Source: Streptomyces liliifuscus (lineage in GTDB: Bacteria > Actinomycetota > Actinomycetes > Streptomycetales > Streptomycetaceae). Taken from it: a stretch of DNA of 64,000 bases. The notes under the pieces are model-generated. The model ran no database searches and was not told the DNA's origin. It worked only from the letters and a program-made list of their open reading frames with translations. A program made the translations under genes and the position numbers. Each line of letters opens with the position of its first letter. The first letter of the stretch is position 1. The DNA lies in contig NZ_CP066831.1 in the NCBI RefSeq assembly GCF_016598615.1, positions 2,232,001 through 2,296,000 of the forward strand, written 5' to 3'. Of this stretch, positions 7,999 to 16,279 are shown in pieces.

Positions 7999-9122
7999 GC
8001 CGCCCCCCTCCTTGCCTCGCTCTTCAGTCGCCCCAGGACACCCGACAGACTCCGGGCCGTGGCGGCCCAGCCTCCGAGGGAGGCCCGGCGGGCGCGCGCG
8101 GCGGCCTTCAGGCGACGGCGTACGTCGGCCTCGCCGAACCAGCCGCGCAGTTCGGCCGCGAGGGCCGCGGGGTTCTCCGGCGGCACGAGCAGCCCGGGCA
8201 CCCCGCCGTCGGGCGCGCGTCCGACCGCCTCGGGGAGCCCGCCGACGTCCGTGGCCAGCACGGGGATACCGCGGGCGAGCGCCTCGGTGACGGCCATGCC
8301 GTACGTCTCGGCGTACGAGGTGAGGACCATGAGGTCGGCGGAGGCGTAGCTCGCGTCGAGCGCTGCGCCGGACTGGGGGCCGGCCAGGTGCAGCCGGTCG
8401 CCGAGGCCGTGCTGCTCGATCAGGGCCCGCAACCCGGCCACGTACTCGGGGTCGTGGTCGAGGCCGCCGACGAGGACGCAGGTCCAGGGCAGGTCGGTGA
8501 CCGCGGCAAGGGCCTCGACCAGTCGGTGCTGTCCCTTGCGCGGGGTGACCGAGGCGACGCACAGCAGCCGCGAGACGCCGTCGGTACCGGAGGCCAGGGG
8601 CGCGATGTCGGCGCCGGGCGAGGCGACATGGACCCGGTCGGGCGCGAGGCCGTGGTGGGCGACGAGCCTGCGGGCCGCCCACTCGCTGGTGGCGACGACG
8701 GCGGGCACGGAGCGCAGCGTGCGGCGCTCCCGGGCGTCCAGGTCGGCGGCCAGCGCGGGCGTGAGTCCCGTCTCGTCGCCGAGCGGCAGGTGCACGAGGA
8801 CGACCAGCCGCAGCCGTTCGGCCTCCGGGATGACGATCTCGGGGACCGCGCAGGCGACGAGACCGTCGAGGAGTACGACCGTGTCGTCGGCCAGGTCCGC
8901 GAGGGTGCGGGCCAGTTCGGCGCGGGCCGGCGCCTCGGGCTGGGGCCAGCTGCCGCCGATGGCGTGCTTGTGGACCTGCCAGCCGAAGCCGGGGAGGTCG
9001 AGGCTGACCCGGGCGTCGTAGACGTTGCCGCCGCTGGGCATGGTCGGGTCGTCCACTCCGCCGGGCATCACGAAGTGCATGGCGCGCAGGGACATGGGGA
9101 TGATGTCGGCGTTGTGGTTCAC
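7995..9122 (-). CDS. Glycosyltransferase family 4 (GT-B)
   Basis: 375 aa. Starts with GTG (9122-9120) overlapping the PTPS-like stop in a GTGA junction. The C-terminal half shows a GT4 nucleotide-sugar site: [25 protein letters not shown], and the EX7E block [20 protein letters not shown] followed by [10 protein letters not shown]. The N-terminal half holds the acceptor domain with [12 protein letters not shown]. Probably transfers a sugar from a nucleotide donor to a product of the neighbouring pterin-like enzymes. No signal peptide or membrane anchor, so cytosolic. Substrates are unknown. Confidence 0.88.
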   Translation of the reverse strand: MNHNADIIPMSLRAMHFVMPGGVDDPTMPSGGNVYDARVSLDLPGFGWQVHKHAIGGSWPQPEAPARAELARTLADLADDTVVLLDGLVACAVPEIVIPEAERLRLVVLVHLPLGDETGLTPALAADLDARERRTLRSVPAVVATSEWAARRLVAHHGLAPDRVHVASPGADIAPLASGTDGVSRLLCVASVTPRKGQHRLVEALAAVTDLPWTCVLVGGLDHDPEYVAGLRALIEQHGLGDRLHLAGPQSGAALDASYASADLMVLTSYAETYGMAVTEALARGIPVLATDVGGLPEAVGRAPDGGVPGLLVPPENPAALAAELRGWFGEADVRRRLKAAARARRASLGGWAATARSLSGVLGRLKSEARRGAA

Positions 9123-9517
9123 AGGGCACGCTCGTAACTCGCCCAGGCGATGTGCGACTCGTGAAGGGTGACGGTGATGCCGGCCAGGCCGCGGGCTCCC
9201 TCGCCCAGCAGACCCTTCTCCACGCGCTCGGCGAGGCGGTCGGCGACGACCTTGGCCAGGAACTCCGTCGAGGTGTTGGTGTCGGCGAACACCGGCTCGT
9301 TGTCGAGGTTCCGGTAGTTCATCTCGGCCACCACCTCCCCGAGTTCCCTGGTGGCCAGTCCGATGTCGACGACGATGTTGTCGTCGTCCAGCTCGGCGCG
9401 GCGGAACGTGGCGTCCACGAGGAACGTCGCTCCGTGAAGGCGCTGCGCGGGTCCGAAGACCTCTCCGCGGAAGCTGTGGGCGATCATCAGGTGATCGCGG
9501 ACGGTGATGCTGAACAA
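9119..9517 (-). CDS. 6-pyruvoyl-tetrahydropterin synthase / QueD-like protein with altered Zn site
   Basis: 132 aa, a typical length for PTPS/QueD. TTG start at 9517 with a strong ribosome site (GGAGGG, 7 nt spacing). The fold is recognisable from [55 protein letters not shown] and [12 protein letters not shown]. The usual three-His zinc site reads H14, then L-H28-G-A30, so the second His of the HGH pair is Ala. No catalytic Cys precedes it. First gene of a four-gene coupled unit with the glycosyltransferase, methyltransferase and flippase. It could act on a GTP-derived triphosphate, or could have a changed chemistry. Confidence 0.82.
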   Translation of the reverse strand: MFSITVRDHLMIAHSFRGEVFGPAQRLHGATFLVDATFRRAELDDDNIVVDIGLATRELGEVVAEMNYRNLDNEPVFADTNTSTEFLAKVVADRLAERVEKGLLGEGARGLAGITVTLHESHIAWASYERAL

Positions 9518-9713
9518 CGGACGACCCTCCAGGTGCGGCGCGTCTGACCCCTCTGCCGGGGCGTGCCGTGTAGTACGGCCGGTCCGTTCTCCGTGTTCAG
9601 GGGGTTCGGCTCGGAGTTTCGGACATGGTGCCCAGGACAGGCGGCCAGAGAGACGTGTAGTGCGAACTTGGTTACCGGTGTGAGGAGTTGGTCACCCGAT
9701 GGACGTCAGGTGA

Positions 9714-10754
9714 CTACGGGGTGTCTTCGGGGTGGCCGGTGGGCCCGGTGGGTCGCGTGTCCCGGTCCGGGGCGGGAGTGGTGTCGTACCGCACGAGGTG
9801 ACACAGCGCTGTCGTGTGTCCTGCGGCAAGTTCCGCCATCGCATCCGGCAGGTCCTCGAAGGCACATTCGCCCGTGATCAGGGCGTCGAGGGCCGGGTCG
9901 GCGAGCAGGTCGAGGGCGATGGCGAGGCGGTCGGCGTAGGTGCGGCGGGCGCTCCTGGCCGGGGAGACGGTTCCGACCTGGCTGCTGCGTATGACCAGGC
10001 GGCGGGAGTGGAACGCCTCGCCGAGCGGCAGGCTGACCTTCCGGTCGCCGTACCAGCTCAGTTCGAGGACGGTGCCCTCCGGGGCGAGGAGTTCGAGCGA
10101 GCGGGCGAGCCCTGCCTCGGTGGCGCTGGCGTGGACGACCAGGTCGCGGTCGCCGTCCGCGTCCGCCGGGAGCGCGAAGTCGACGCCGAGGGCCTGTGCG
10201 ATGTCGGCGCGTGCCGGGTTGGCGTCGACGAGTTGGACCCGGGCGGCGGGATACCGGGCCAGGAGCGCGGCGACGCTCGCGCCGACCATGCCGGCGCCGA
10301 CCACGGTGATCCGGTCGCCGATCAGGGGTGCCGCGTCCCACAGGGCGTTGACCGCGGTCTCCACGGTTCCGGCGAGTACGGCGCGCGAGGCGGGCACCGT
10401 CTCGGGCACGGGAGTGACGGCGCTCGCCGGGACGACGAACCGGGTCTGGTGCGGATAGAGGGAGAACACGGTCCGCCCGAGGAGATCCGTCGGCCCCGCC
10501 TCCACCACTCCCACGTTCAGGTACCCGTACTTGACCGGGCCGGGGAAGTCGCCCTCCTGGAAGGGCGCCCGCATGGCGGCGTGCTGGCTCTCCGGCACGC
10601 CGCCGCGGAAGACGAGGGTCTCGGTTCCGCGGCTCACCCCTGAGAAAAGTGTTCGCACCACGACCTCGCCCTCGGCGGGTTCGGGCAGTTGGGCGTCCCG
10701 GATCTCGCCGAGGCCGGGAGAGCGGAGCCAGAAGGCGCGGGCGGAGCGGTCCAT
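9714..10754 (-). CDS. Medium-chain (zinc-type) dehydrogenase, BchC-like
   Basis: 346 aa from the ATG at 10754, chosen for its AGGAGG ribosome site 7 nt upstream; a longer frame would run into the divergent CDP-alcohol gene. The sequence reads as an MDR protein: TLFSGVSRGTETLVFRGGVP, a Rossmann block ITVVGAGMVGASVAALLA and a final LITGECAFEDLPDAM. The catalytic-domain Cys/His pattern of true zinc alcohol dehydrogenases is not obvious. This architecture is shared with BchC-type dehydrogenases that oxidise side-chain alcohols. It lies between the PTPS-led operon and the divergent CDP-alcohol gene, so it probably modifies a pathway side chain. Substrate unknown. Confidence 0.8.
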   Translation of the reverse strand: MDRSARAFWLRSPGLGEIRDAQLPEPAEGEVVVRTLFSGVSRGTETLVFRGGVPESQHAAMRAPFQEGDFPGPVKYGYLNVGVVEAGPTDLLGRTVFSLYPHQTRFVVPASAVTPVPETVPASRAVLAGTVETAVNALWDAAPLIGDRITVVGAGMVGASVAALLARYPAARVQLVDANPARADIAQALGVDFALPADADGDRDLVVHASATEAGLARSLELLAPEGTVLELSWYGDRKVSLPLGEAFHSRRLVIRSSQVGTVSPARSARRTYADRLAIALDLLADPALDALITGECAFEDLPDAMAELAAGHTTALCHLVRYDTTPAPDRDTRPTGPTGHPEDTP

Positions 10755-10898
10755 TCGGCATCCTCCTGGGTGGTCCATGTGAATGGGCTGAGCAAATCGG
10801 CTGAACGATCGGGCGGCGAGCCACGTACCGACCTTTGCGAAGCCGCGCACAAGGTACGCGGCAATGATCGACTCTGTCACCTGGCCGGAGGATGTGCG

Positions 10899-11684
10899 GT
10901 GGCCCTGAACAACACGTACGACGCGAGGCTCTTGCAGCAGGAGACGGCCGTGGGAGCGGGTGTGCAGCTTCTGTTGCTCACCGTGCTCGGCACGGCGCTC
11001 GGCATGGGGCCCGCGGGCTGGCTGACGGGACTGGCGTTCGCGCTCGCGACGTGGGCGGTGCTCTCACGCGCCCTGCATCGCACGCGGCCCCGTTCCTTCG
11101 GACCCGCGAACCGCGTGACCCTGGGCCGGGCCACCCTCGTCGGCGGAGTGACCGCGCTCGTCGCGGACTCCTTCCAGAGCCCGCCGCCCGTGACGGTCCT
11201 GGTGGCCCTCACGGCGGTCGCCCTGATTCTCGACGCGGTCGACGGCAAGGTCGCCAGGCGGACAGGTTCCTCCTCCGCGCTGGGCGCGCGGTTCGACATG
11301 GAGGTCGACGCGTTCCTCATCCTGGTGCTCAGCGTGTATGTCGCCACGACCGTGGGCCCCTGGGCCCTGCTGATCGGCGGCATGCGCTACGCCTTCGTCG
11401 CGGCCGCCCGGTTCCTGCCCTGGCTGAACAACGCCCTCCCGCCGAGCACGGGCCGCAAGACCGTGGCCGCCCTCCAGGGCGTCCTGCTGCTGCTCGCGGG
11501 CTCGGGAATCCTCCCGTACGCCCCCACGTTCGGTGTCGTCGCTCTCGCCCTCGGTCTGCTGACCTGGTCGTTCGGCCGTGACATCGCATGGCTGTGGCGA
11601 ACGCGAGGCTCTGCCGAGCGAGAGGTCGCGGCGGTCGAGGTGGAGCTCCTCCACCGGGAGACGGCGGGTGTGGGCGCCCCGTAA
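10899..11684 (+). CDS. CDP-alcohol phosphatidyltransferase family membrane protein
   Basis: 261 aa from GTG 10899, supported by a GGAGG site 7 nt upstream. Contains the full CDP-alcohol phosphotransferase signature: DAVDGKVARRTGSSSALGAR continuing to FDMEVD (residues ~112-137), which fits D-x2-DG-x2-AR-x8-G-x3-D-x3-D. Several transmembrane segments flank it. The enzyme joins a CDP-activated alcohol (usually CDP-diacylglycerol) to a hydroxyl acceptor at the membrane. It is divergent from the dehydrogenase across 144 bp. In context it may attach the GTP-derived moiety or a polyol head group to a lipid; that is inference. Confidence 0.88.
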   Translation: MALNNTYDARLLQQETAVGAGVQLLLLTVLGTALGMGPAGWLTGLAFALATWAVLSRALHRTRPRSFGPANRVTLGRATLVGGVTALVADSFQSPPPVTVLVALTAVALILDAVDGKVARRTGSSSALGARFDMEVDAFLILVLSVYVATTVGPWALLIGGMRYAFVAAARFLPWLNNALPPSTGRKTVAALQGVLLLLAGSGILPYAPTFGVVALALGLLTWSFGRDIAWLWRTRGSAEREVAAVEVELLHRETAGVGAP

Positions 11685-11700
11685 CGGGGCTGTGCCCCGT

Positions 11701-11805
11701 AAGGGGCGCGGGGAACTGCGCGGCCAGCCCCCACAGACCCGCAGTCGGCGTACGACGTTGGCTGCGGGTTGTGTGTGGCTGATCGCGCAGTTCCCCGCGC
11801 CCCTT
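11701..11805. terminator. Long inverted repeat between convergent genes (likely bidirectional terminator)
   Basis: Two 22-bp arms, 11701-11722 and 11784-11805, are perfect reverse complements built around GGGGCGCGGGGAACTGCGCG, a palindromic element I recognise from many Streptomyces intergenic regions. The inner flanks also pair partly (GCAGTC side with CTGCGGGTT side). It sits between the ends of the CDP-alcohol transferase and aldo-keto reductase genes, so it probably terminates both. Confidence 0.8.
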
Positions 11806-11815
11806 AGGTGGTGAA

Positions 11816-12694
11816 TCAGCGTCCGATCTTGTCCAGTTCCGCGATCTCATGGTCCGGCAGGACCAACTCCGCCGCGGCGATGTTGTCCCGCAGGTGGGCC
11901 CGTGACGACGTGCCGGGGATCAGGACCGTGGTCGCGGAGCGCTGGAGCAGCCAGGCCAGGGCCACCTGCTGGGGCGAGGCGTCCAGGCGGGCGGCCACGT
12001 CGGTCAGCGTCTGCGACTGGAGCGGGCTGAAGCCGCCGAGAGGGAAGAACGCGGCGAACGCGATGTTCTCCGCCGCGCACCTCTCGACGAGCGCGTCGTC
12101 CTGGCGGTTGGCCAGGTTGTAGAGGTTCTGCACGGTGACCACCGGGGCGATGGCCTGCGCCTCGGTCAGCTGGGCGTCGGAGACGGAGCTGACGCCGAGG
12201 TGGCGTATCAGGCCCTCCTTCCGCAGCTCGGCCAGGGCGCCGAACTGGTCGCTCAGCGGCTCCTCGTCCGTTCCGCCGTCGTTGGAGCCGACGCGCAGGT
12301 TCACCACGTCGAGGGCGTCCACGCCGAGGTGCTGAAGGTTCTCGCGGACCTGGGCCTTGAGGTCCTCGGGGTCACGCGACAGGATCCAGCTGCCGTCGTC
12401 ACCGCGGCGGGCGCCGACCTTGGTGACGATGCGCAGGTCGGCGGGGTAGGGGTACAGGGCCTCCTTGATGATCTCGTTGACGACGACGGGCCCGTAGAAG
12501 TCGCTGGTGTCGATGTGGGTGATGCCCCGCTCGACGGCCTCCCGCAGTACCGCGACGGCCTCGTCCCGGTCCTTGGGCGGCCCGAAGACGTTGGGACCCG
12601 CCAGTTGCATGGCTCCGTATCCCATGCGGGTGATCGTCAGACCGTCCGCCGGGGTGAGGGTTCCGCCGGAGACCGTGCCGGTTGCGTCCGTCAT
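11816..12694 (-). CDS. Aldo-keto reductase
   Basis: 292 aa TIM-barrel oxidoreductase. The AKR tetrad is recognisable as Asp62 and Tyr67 (THIDTSDFYGP) and Lys92 (IVTKVG). The usual fourth His is not seen; the strand reads DVVNLRVG. NADPH-site residues appear in IPGTSSRAHLRDN at the C-terminus. It probably reduces a small carbonyl compound with NADPH in the cytosol. It is divergent from an MmyB-type regulator, with a ~200 bp shared upstream region, and that regulator is the natural candidate for controlling it. Confidence 0.88.
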   Translation of the reverse strand: MTDATGTVSGGTLTPADGLTITRMGYGAMQLAGPNVFGPPKDRDEAVAVLREAVERGITHIDTSDFYGPVVVNEIIKEALYPYPADLRIVTKVGARRGDDGSWILSRDPEDLKAQVRENLQHLGVDALDVVNLRVGSNDGGTDEEPLSDQFGALAELRKEGLIRHLGVSSVSDAQLTEAQAIAPVVTVQNLYNLANRQDDALVERCAAENIAFAAFFPLGGFSPLQSQTLTDVAARLDASPQQVALAWLLQRSATTVLIPGTSSRAHLRDNIAAAELVLPDHEIAELDKIGR

Positions 12695-12844
12695 GGTGTG
12701 CCTTTCGCTGCGTGTCCATGGCTGTTCTGTGTCTGTTTGTGCGGAGACGGGATCGTCTTGATGTGCGTGGACGGATTCGTCCTCCGCCGCTGCCGACTCT
12801 GCGCCCGATCGACGACGGTCGGCAGTACCCCGCTGTTCCTGGTA

Positions 12845-12861
12845 GTGACAGGGACAGTCAC
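12845..12861. promoter_or_regulatory. Inverted repeat upstream of MmyB-type regulator (candidate operator)
   Basis: GTGAC (12845-12849) and GTCAC (12857-12861) form an imperfectly spaced dyad 30 bp before the regulator ATG, in the region shared with the divergent aldo-keto reductase. Position fits autoregulation. The arms are only 5 bp, so this is tentative. Confidence 0.35.
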
Positions 12862-12890
12862 CGGCGCCGGGACGGACCTACGGTGGAGTC

Positions 12891-13802
12891 ATGGACGCCA
12901 CGAACGCCCTCGGAGAGTTCCTGCGGGCCCGCCGCGCGCTGATACGGCCCGAGGACGCCGGGATCCGCCGCGGCGGCGGTCTGCGGCGCGTACCGGGACT
13001 GCGGCGCGAGGAGGTCGCGATGCTGGCCGGGATCAGCGCCGACTACTACCTGCGTCTGGAGCAGGGCCGCGACCGCAACCCGTCGCTCCAGGTCCTGGAA
13101 GCGCTGGCCGACGTGCTGAACCTGGACGCCCCCGCCACCGCGCACCTGATCGGCCTGACCCAGGCGCGCCCGTCCCGGGCCCGTCGGTCTGAGCGCTCCG
13201 GCGACCGTGGACGCGCCGCGCAGAAGCCCGAGCCGGTGCCGCCCGGCATTCTGCAGCTCATCGACGGTTGGCCGAGCAATCCCGCGTACGTCGAGAACAG
13301 GTTCACCGATGTGCTCGCGGCCAACCCGCTGGCGACGGCCCTGTCCCCGAGCCACTCCCCCGGCGTCAACCTCATCAGGGCCATCCTTCTCGACGAGAGC
13401 GAACGGGAGCTGCGCCGGGACTGGGAGGAACTGACCGAGGCGGGGGTCGCCGCTCTGCGGGCCAATGTCGGACCCGATGTCGACGATCCCCGCCTGGTGG
13501 AACTCGTGGGCGAACTGTCCGTACGCAGTGAGCGTTTCCGCCGTCTGTGGGGCCGTCACGATGTGCGGCCCAAGCACGCGCGCGTCATGCGGCTGCGCCA
13601 TCCGAAGGTCGGCGACCTCGAACTGCAGTCCAACAAGCTGGTCATCAACGGCACGGACGGCCTGATCCTCAAGGTCTTCCACGCCGAACCGGGCAGCCGC
13701 GACGCCGAACTGCTGGCCATACTGGGGAGTTTGACGGCGCCCACCGGCGAGAGCCGGAACCCGACCGGCTCCGTCGAGCACCAGGCCGTCGACGAACAGT
13801 GA
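12891..13802 (+). CDS. XRE-family regulator with MmyB-like ligand-binding domain (copy 1)
   Basis: 303 aa. The N-terminal helix-turn-helix (~1-80) carries GGLRRVPGLRREEVAMLAGI, SADYYLRLEQGRDRNPS and VLEALADVLNL. The MmyB-like domain (~120-290) carries LIDGWPSNPAYVENRFTDVL, ANPLATAL, ELVGELSVRSERFRRLW and HPKVGDLEL. Family members are actinobacterial transcription regulators, often beside an oxidoreductase. This one is divergent from the aldo-keto reductase. Two related copies occur at 47191-48057 and 48235-49110; this is the longest and appears intact. Confidence 0.9.
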   Translation: MDATNALGEFLRARRALIRPEDAGIRRGGGLRRVPGLRREEVAMLAGISADYYLRLEQGRDRNPSLQVLEALADVLNLDAPATAHLIGLTQARPSRARRSERSGDRGRAAQKPEPVPPGILQLIDGWPSNPAYVENRFTDVLAANPLATALSPSHSPGVNLIRAILLDESERELRRDWEELTEAGVAALRANVGPDVDDPRLVELVGELSVRSERFRRLWGRHDVRPKHARVMRLRHPKVGDLELQSNKLVINGTDGLILKVFHAEPGSRDAELLAILGSLTAPTGESRNPTGSVEHQAVDEQ

Positions 13803-13803
13803 C

Positions 13804-13844
13804 GGCCGTCGCCCGGACCCCTGGTGAGGGCCCGGGCGACGGCC
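13804..13844. terminator. Terminator hairpin between MmyB copy 1 and the MFS exporter
   Basis: GGCCGTCGCCCGG (13804-13816) pairs perfectly with CCGGGCGACGGCC (13832-13844) around a 15-nt loop. It lies in the 64-bp gap between two convergent genes, directly after the regulator's TGA, so it can serve both strands. Confidence 0.75.
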
Positions 13845-13866
13845 GGTCCGTCGGCCTCCGGTCGCG

Positions 13867-15327
13867 TCAGCCGCGCACGCCGGGGGTGACGGTCTCCTGT
13901 TCCGTACGCGACACCTCGTGGTCGTCGGCGGCGGCCCGGGGTACCCGGGACATACGGTTCGTCCGCTGGACCGGGACGAGGAGTGCGGCCAGGGCCGCGG
14001 CGAGGCAGAGCAGGGCGAGCAGCGTGAATCCGTGGGTGTAGCCGGACGCGTACGGCAGACCCGAGGGCTGCAGGTGGCCGGTCACCAGGACGCTGGTCAC
14101 GGCGGCGCCGATGGATCCGCCGATGGTGCGGATGTTGGCGTTCATGCCGGTCGCGGCGCCGGTCTGCTCGGCCGGGACGCTGCCCACGATCAGGTTGGCC
14201 ATCGAGGCGAAGGCGAGACCGATGCCGAGGCCGAAGACGCCCGACACGAAGGCGATCTGCCACTGCTCGTCGTGCCAGAGGGCGAGGAAGCCACAGGCGA
14301 CCGCACCGAGCGCCGCACCGGTGGTGAGCAGCTTCTTCGCTCCGAGCACCGGCTCCAGACGGCCGCTCAGGATGCCCGAGACGAACATCGCGATCAGCAT
14401 CGGCAGCATGAGCAGTCCGGACGCGGTGACGCTCGCGCCGAATCCGTACCCGGCGGAACTGGGCGTCTGGACGAAGCCGGGCAGGAAGGACCAGATCGAG
14501 TACATACCGGCGCCGAACAGCAGTGCGGCGGCGTTGGTGGTCCACACGGCGGGCAGCCGCATGACGCGCAGGTCGATCAGCGGGGAGCGGGAACGCGACT
14601 CGGCGAGCAGCCACAGCGCGAAGAGCACCACGGCGGCGGCGAACAGTCCGACCACCCGGGCGGAGCCCCAGCCCCACTGGCCCGCCTGGCTGAGCGGCAG
14701 CAGCAGCGCCACCAGCCACGCCGACAGCAGGACGGCGCCGAGCCAGTTGACGCGGCCCTCTGCACGGCTGGGCGACTCAGGGACGTACCGCAGGGCGATC
14801 AGCGCGGTCACCGCGACGATGCCGACGGGGAGCCAGAAGAGCCAGCGGTAGCCGAGCGCGCTCACGACGGGACCGGCCGCGACCATGCCGACACCGCCGC
14901 CGGCGGCGATCACGGCGGACAGGTTGCTGATGCTGGGGCTCACCCGGTGCGCGGCGAACTCGTCCCGGATGATGCCGAAGGACAGCGGGAACAGCGCGCC
15001 GCCGATGCCCTGGACGACCCGGGCGACGATCAGTACGCCGATGGTCGGGGCGAGCGCGGCGAGCAGACACCCGAGCAGCACGGCCACCAGGACGGCGACG
15101 AGGGTGCGCTTCTTGCCGATCAGGTCGCCGACCCGGCCGAGGATCGGCGTGAAGACCGAGGCGGACAGCAGGTACGCCGTCATCACCCAGGTCGCGGTGG
15201 ACTGGGAGGTGTTCAGTGCGTGCTGAACGGTCGGCAGGGCCGGTGCGATCAGCGACTGGAGCATGGAGAACACGCCCGCACCGGTCGCGAGGACCGCGAA
15301 GGTGAGGCGGGTGGACTTGCGGGGCAT
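13867..15327 (-). CDS. MFS drug exporter, DHA2-type (14 TM)
   Basis: 486 aa from the ATG at 15327, which has a GGAGAGG site; the reading frame continues upstream without support. About fourteen transmembrane segments. Antiporter motifs include TAYLLSASVFTPILGRVGDL and GKKRTL early (motif A), VQGIGGALFPLSFGIIRDEF (motif C-like region), and a large C-terminal half. This class exports drugs or small cations with proton counterflow. It is divergent from a TetR gene across a region carrying two strong palindromes, the usual repressor/exporter layout. The exported compound is unknown. Confidence 0.9.
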   Translation of the reverse strand: MPRKSTRLTFAVLATGAGVFSMLQSLIAPALPTVQHALNTSQSTATWVMTAYLLSASVFTPILGRVGDLIGKKRTLVAVLVAVLLGCLLAALAPTIGVLIVARVVQGIGGALFPLSFGIIRDEFAAHRVSPSISNLSAVIAAGGGVGMVAAGPVVSALGYRWLFWLPVGIVAVTALIALRYVPESPSRAEGRVNWLGAVLLSAWLVALLLPLSQAGQWGWGSARVVGLFAAAVVLFALWLLAESRSRSPLIDLRVMRLPAVWTTNAAALLFGAGMYSIWSFLPGFVQTPSSAGYGFGASVTASGLLMLPMLIAMFVSGILSGRLEPVLGAKKLLTTGAALGAVACGFLALWHDEQWQIAFVSGVFGLGIGLAFASMANLIVGSVPAEQTGAATGMNANIRTIGGSIGAAVTSVLVTGHLQPSGLPYASGYTHGFTLLALLCLAAALAALLVPVQRTNRMSRVPRAAADDHEVSRTEQETVTPGVRG

Positions 15328-15623
15328 GAAGAGCCTCTCCGAACTGGTTGCGGCCGAGAGCCTCGGACCGCGACCGTACGGGCCCGGGGACTGCCCGGGG
15401 GCAGCACAGGGCACGGCGACGATCACGGGGTGGCGGCCCTCCCGGCTTCGGCGCGGCCGAGAGCCGGGAGGAGGTCGCGGAAAGTGTCAGGGGACGGGCG
15501 ATGCGCTCAGGCGCAGGACCCGCACGGGTCCGGGCCCGGGGGCCCGCCCGTATGCGGGGTGGCGTCGCGTCGTCGATGCGTGCGGCCGCACGCGTCCACG
15601 TCGTACGCACCCCGCACTGTTAA

Positions 15624-15643
15624 AGTGGAGGTACCCCTCCACT
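15624..15643. promoter_or_regulatory. TetR operator palindrome 1
   Basis: AGTGGAGG (15624-15631) and CCTCCACT (15636-15643) are perfect 8-bp arms around TACC. It lies 52 bp before the TetR GTG start. A second site with almost the same arms follows two helical turns away, strongly suggesting cooperative TetR binding. Confidence 0.78.
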
Positions 15644-15645
15644 GT

Positions 15646-15665
15646 AGCGGAGGCACACCTCCGCT
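15646..15665. promoter_or_regulatory. TetR operator palindrome 2
   Basis: AGCGGAGG (15646-15653) and CCTCCGCT (15658-15665) are perfect 8-bp arms around CACA. Its centre is 22 bp from that of palindrome 1, so both sites face the same side of the helix. The shared half-site is AG(T/C)GGAGG. Confidence 0.78.
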
Positions 15666-15694
15666 TCAACCTCGTCCCGCCTCTGGAGGCACCA

Positions 15695-16273
15695 GTGACC
15701 GCCCAGTCGTTCCCCGTCAGTGAGATCGTCGCGTCCCGGCGGCCGCACCGGAAGGACGCGGCGCGCAACTACGACGCCCTGCTCACGGCCGCCCGCGAGG
15801 CCTTCACGGAGCACGGCGCGGAGGCCTCCCTGGAGGACGTCGCCCGTCGCGCGGGCGTCGGCATCGGCACGCTGTACCGGAACTTCCCCACCCGCAGGCA
15901 TCTCTTCGAGAGCGTCTACGCGGACGAGGTCATCGCCCTGTGCCGGGTCGCCGAGGAGGTCGCCGAGCTGGAGCCGTGGGAGGCGCTGACGACGTGGCTC
16001 GACCGGTTCGCCGACTACATGGTGACCAAGCGGGCCGTCCGGGAGGCACTCAACGACGAGTCGGAGATCTTCACCGCCTGCCGCGAGTCGATGTACGCGG
16101 CCGGCGGCCCGCTGTTCGAACGGGCCCAGCGGGCCGGCGCGGCCCGCACGGACATGGACTTCGTCGATCTGCTGCGCATGGTCGCGGGCATCACCGCGAC
16201 GGCCTTCGACGACGACGCCCAGCGCGACCGGGTTCTGGCTGTCGCACTGGACGGCGTACGCGCGTCCCGCTGA
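15695..16273 (+). CDS. TetR-family transcriptional regulator
   Basis: 192 aa from GTG 15695, preceded by CTGGAGG. The N-terminal HTH (residues ~20-65) reads ALLTAAREAFTEHGAEASLE then DVARRAGVGIGTLYRNFPTR. The C-terminal part is a helical ligand domain of the type seen in many Streptomyces repressors. It probably represses itself and the divergent DHA2 exporter through the two palindromes upstream, with release when the exported compound binds. The ligand cannot be read from sequence. Confidence 0.9.
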   Translation: MTAQSFPVSEIVASRRPHRKDAARNYDALLTAAREAFTEHGAEASLEDVARRAGVGIGTLYRNFPTRRHLFESVYADEVIALCRVAEEVAELEPWEALTTWLDRFADYMVTKRAVREALNDESEIFTACRESMYAAGGPLFERAQRAGAARTDMDFVDLLRMVAGITATAFDDDAQRDRVLAVALDGVRASR

Positions 16274-16279
16274 CCGGGG

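Larger units (their letters stand above)
15328..15694. other. Divergent promoter region of MFS exporter and TetR regulator
   Basis: 367 bp without a gene. The half nearest the TetR gene holds two 20-bp palindromes (listed separately). The rest is GC-rich with no convincing ORF or RNA. Confidence 0.7.

Noticed and set aside
10755..10898. Extended start for the MDR dehydrogenase at 10880
   Set aside because: It would overlap the divergent gene's ribosome site region, while the ATG at 10754 has an ideal AGGAGG.
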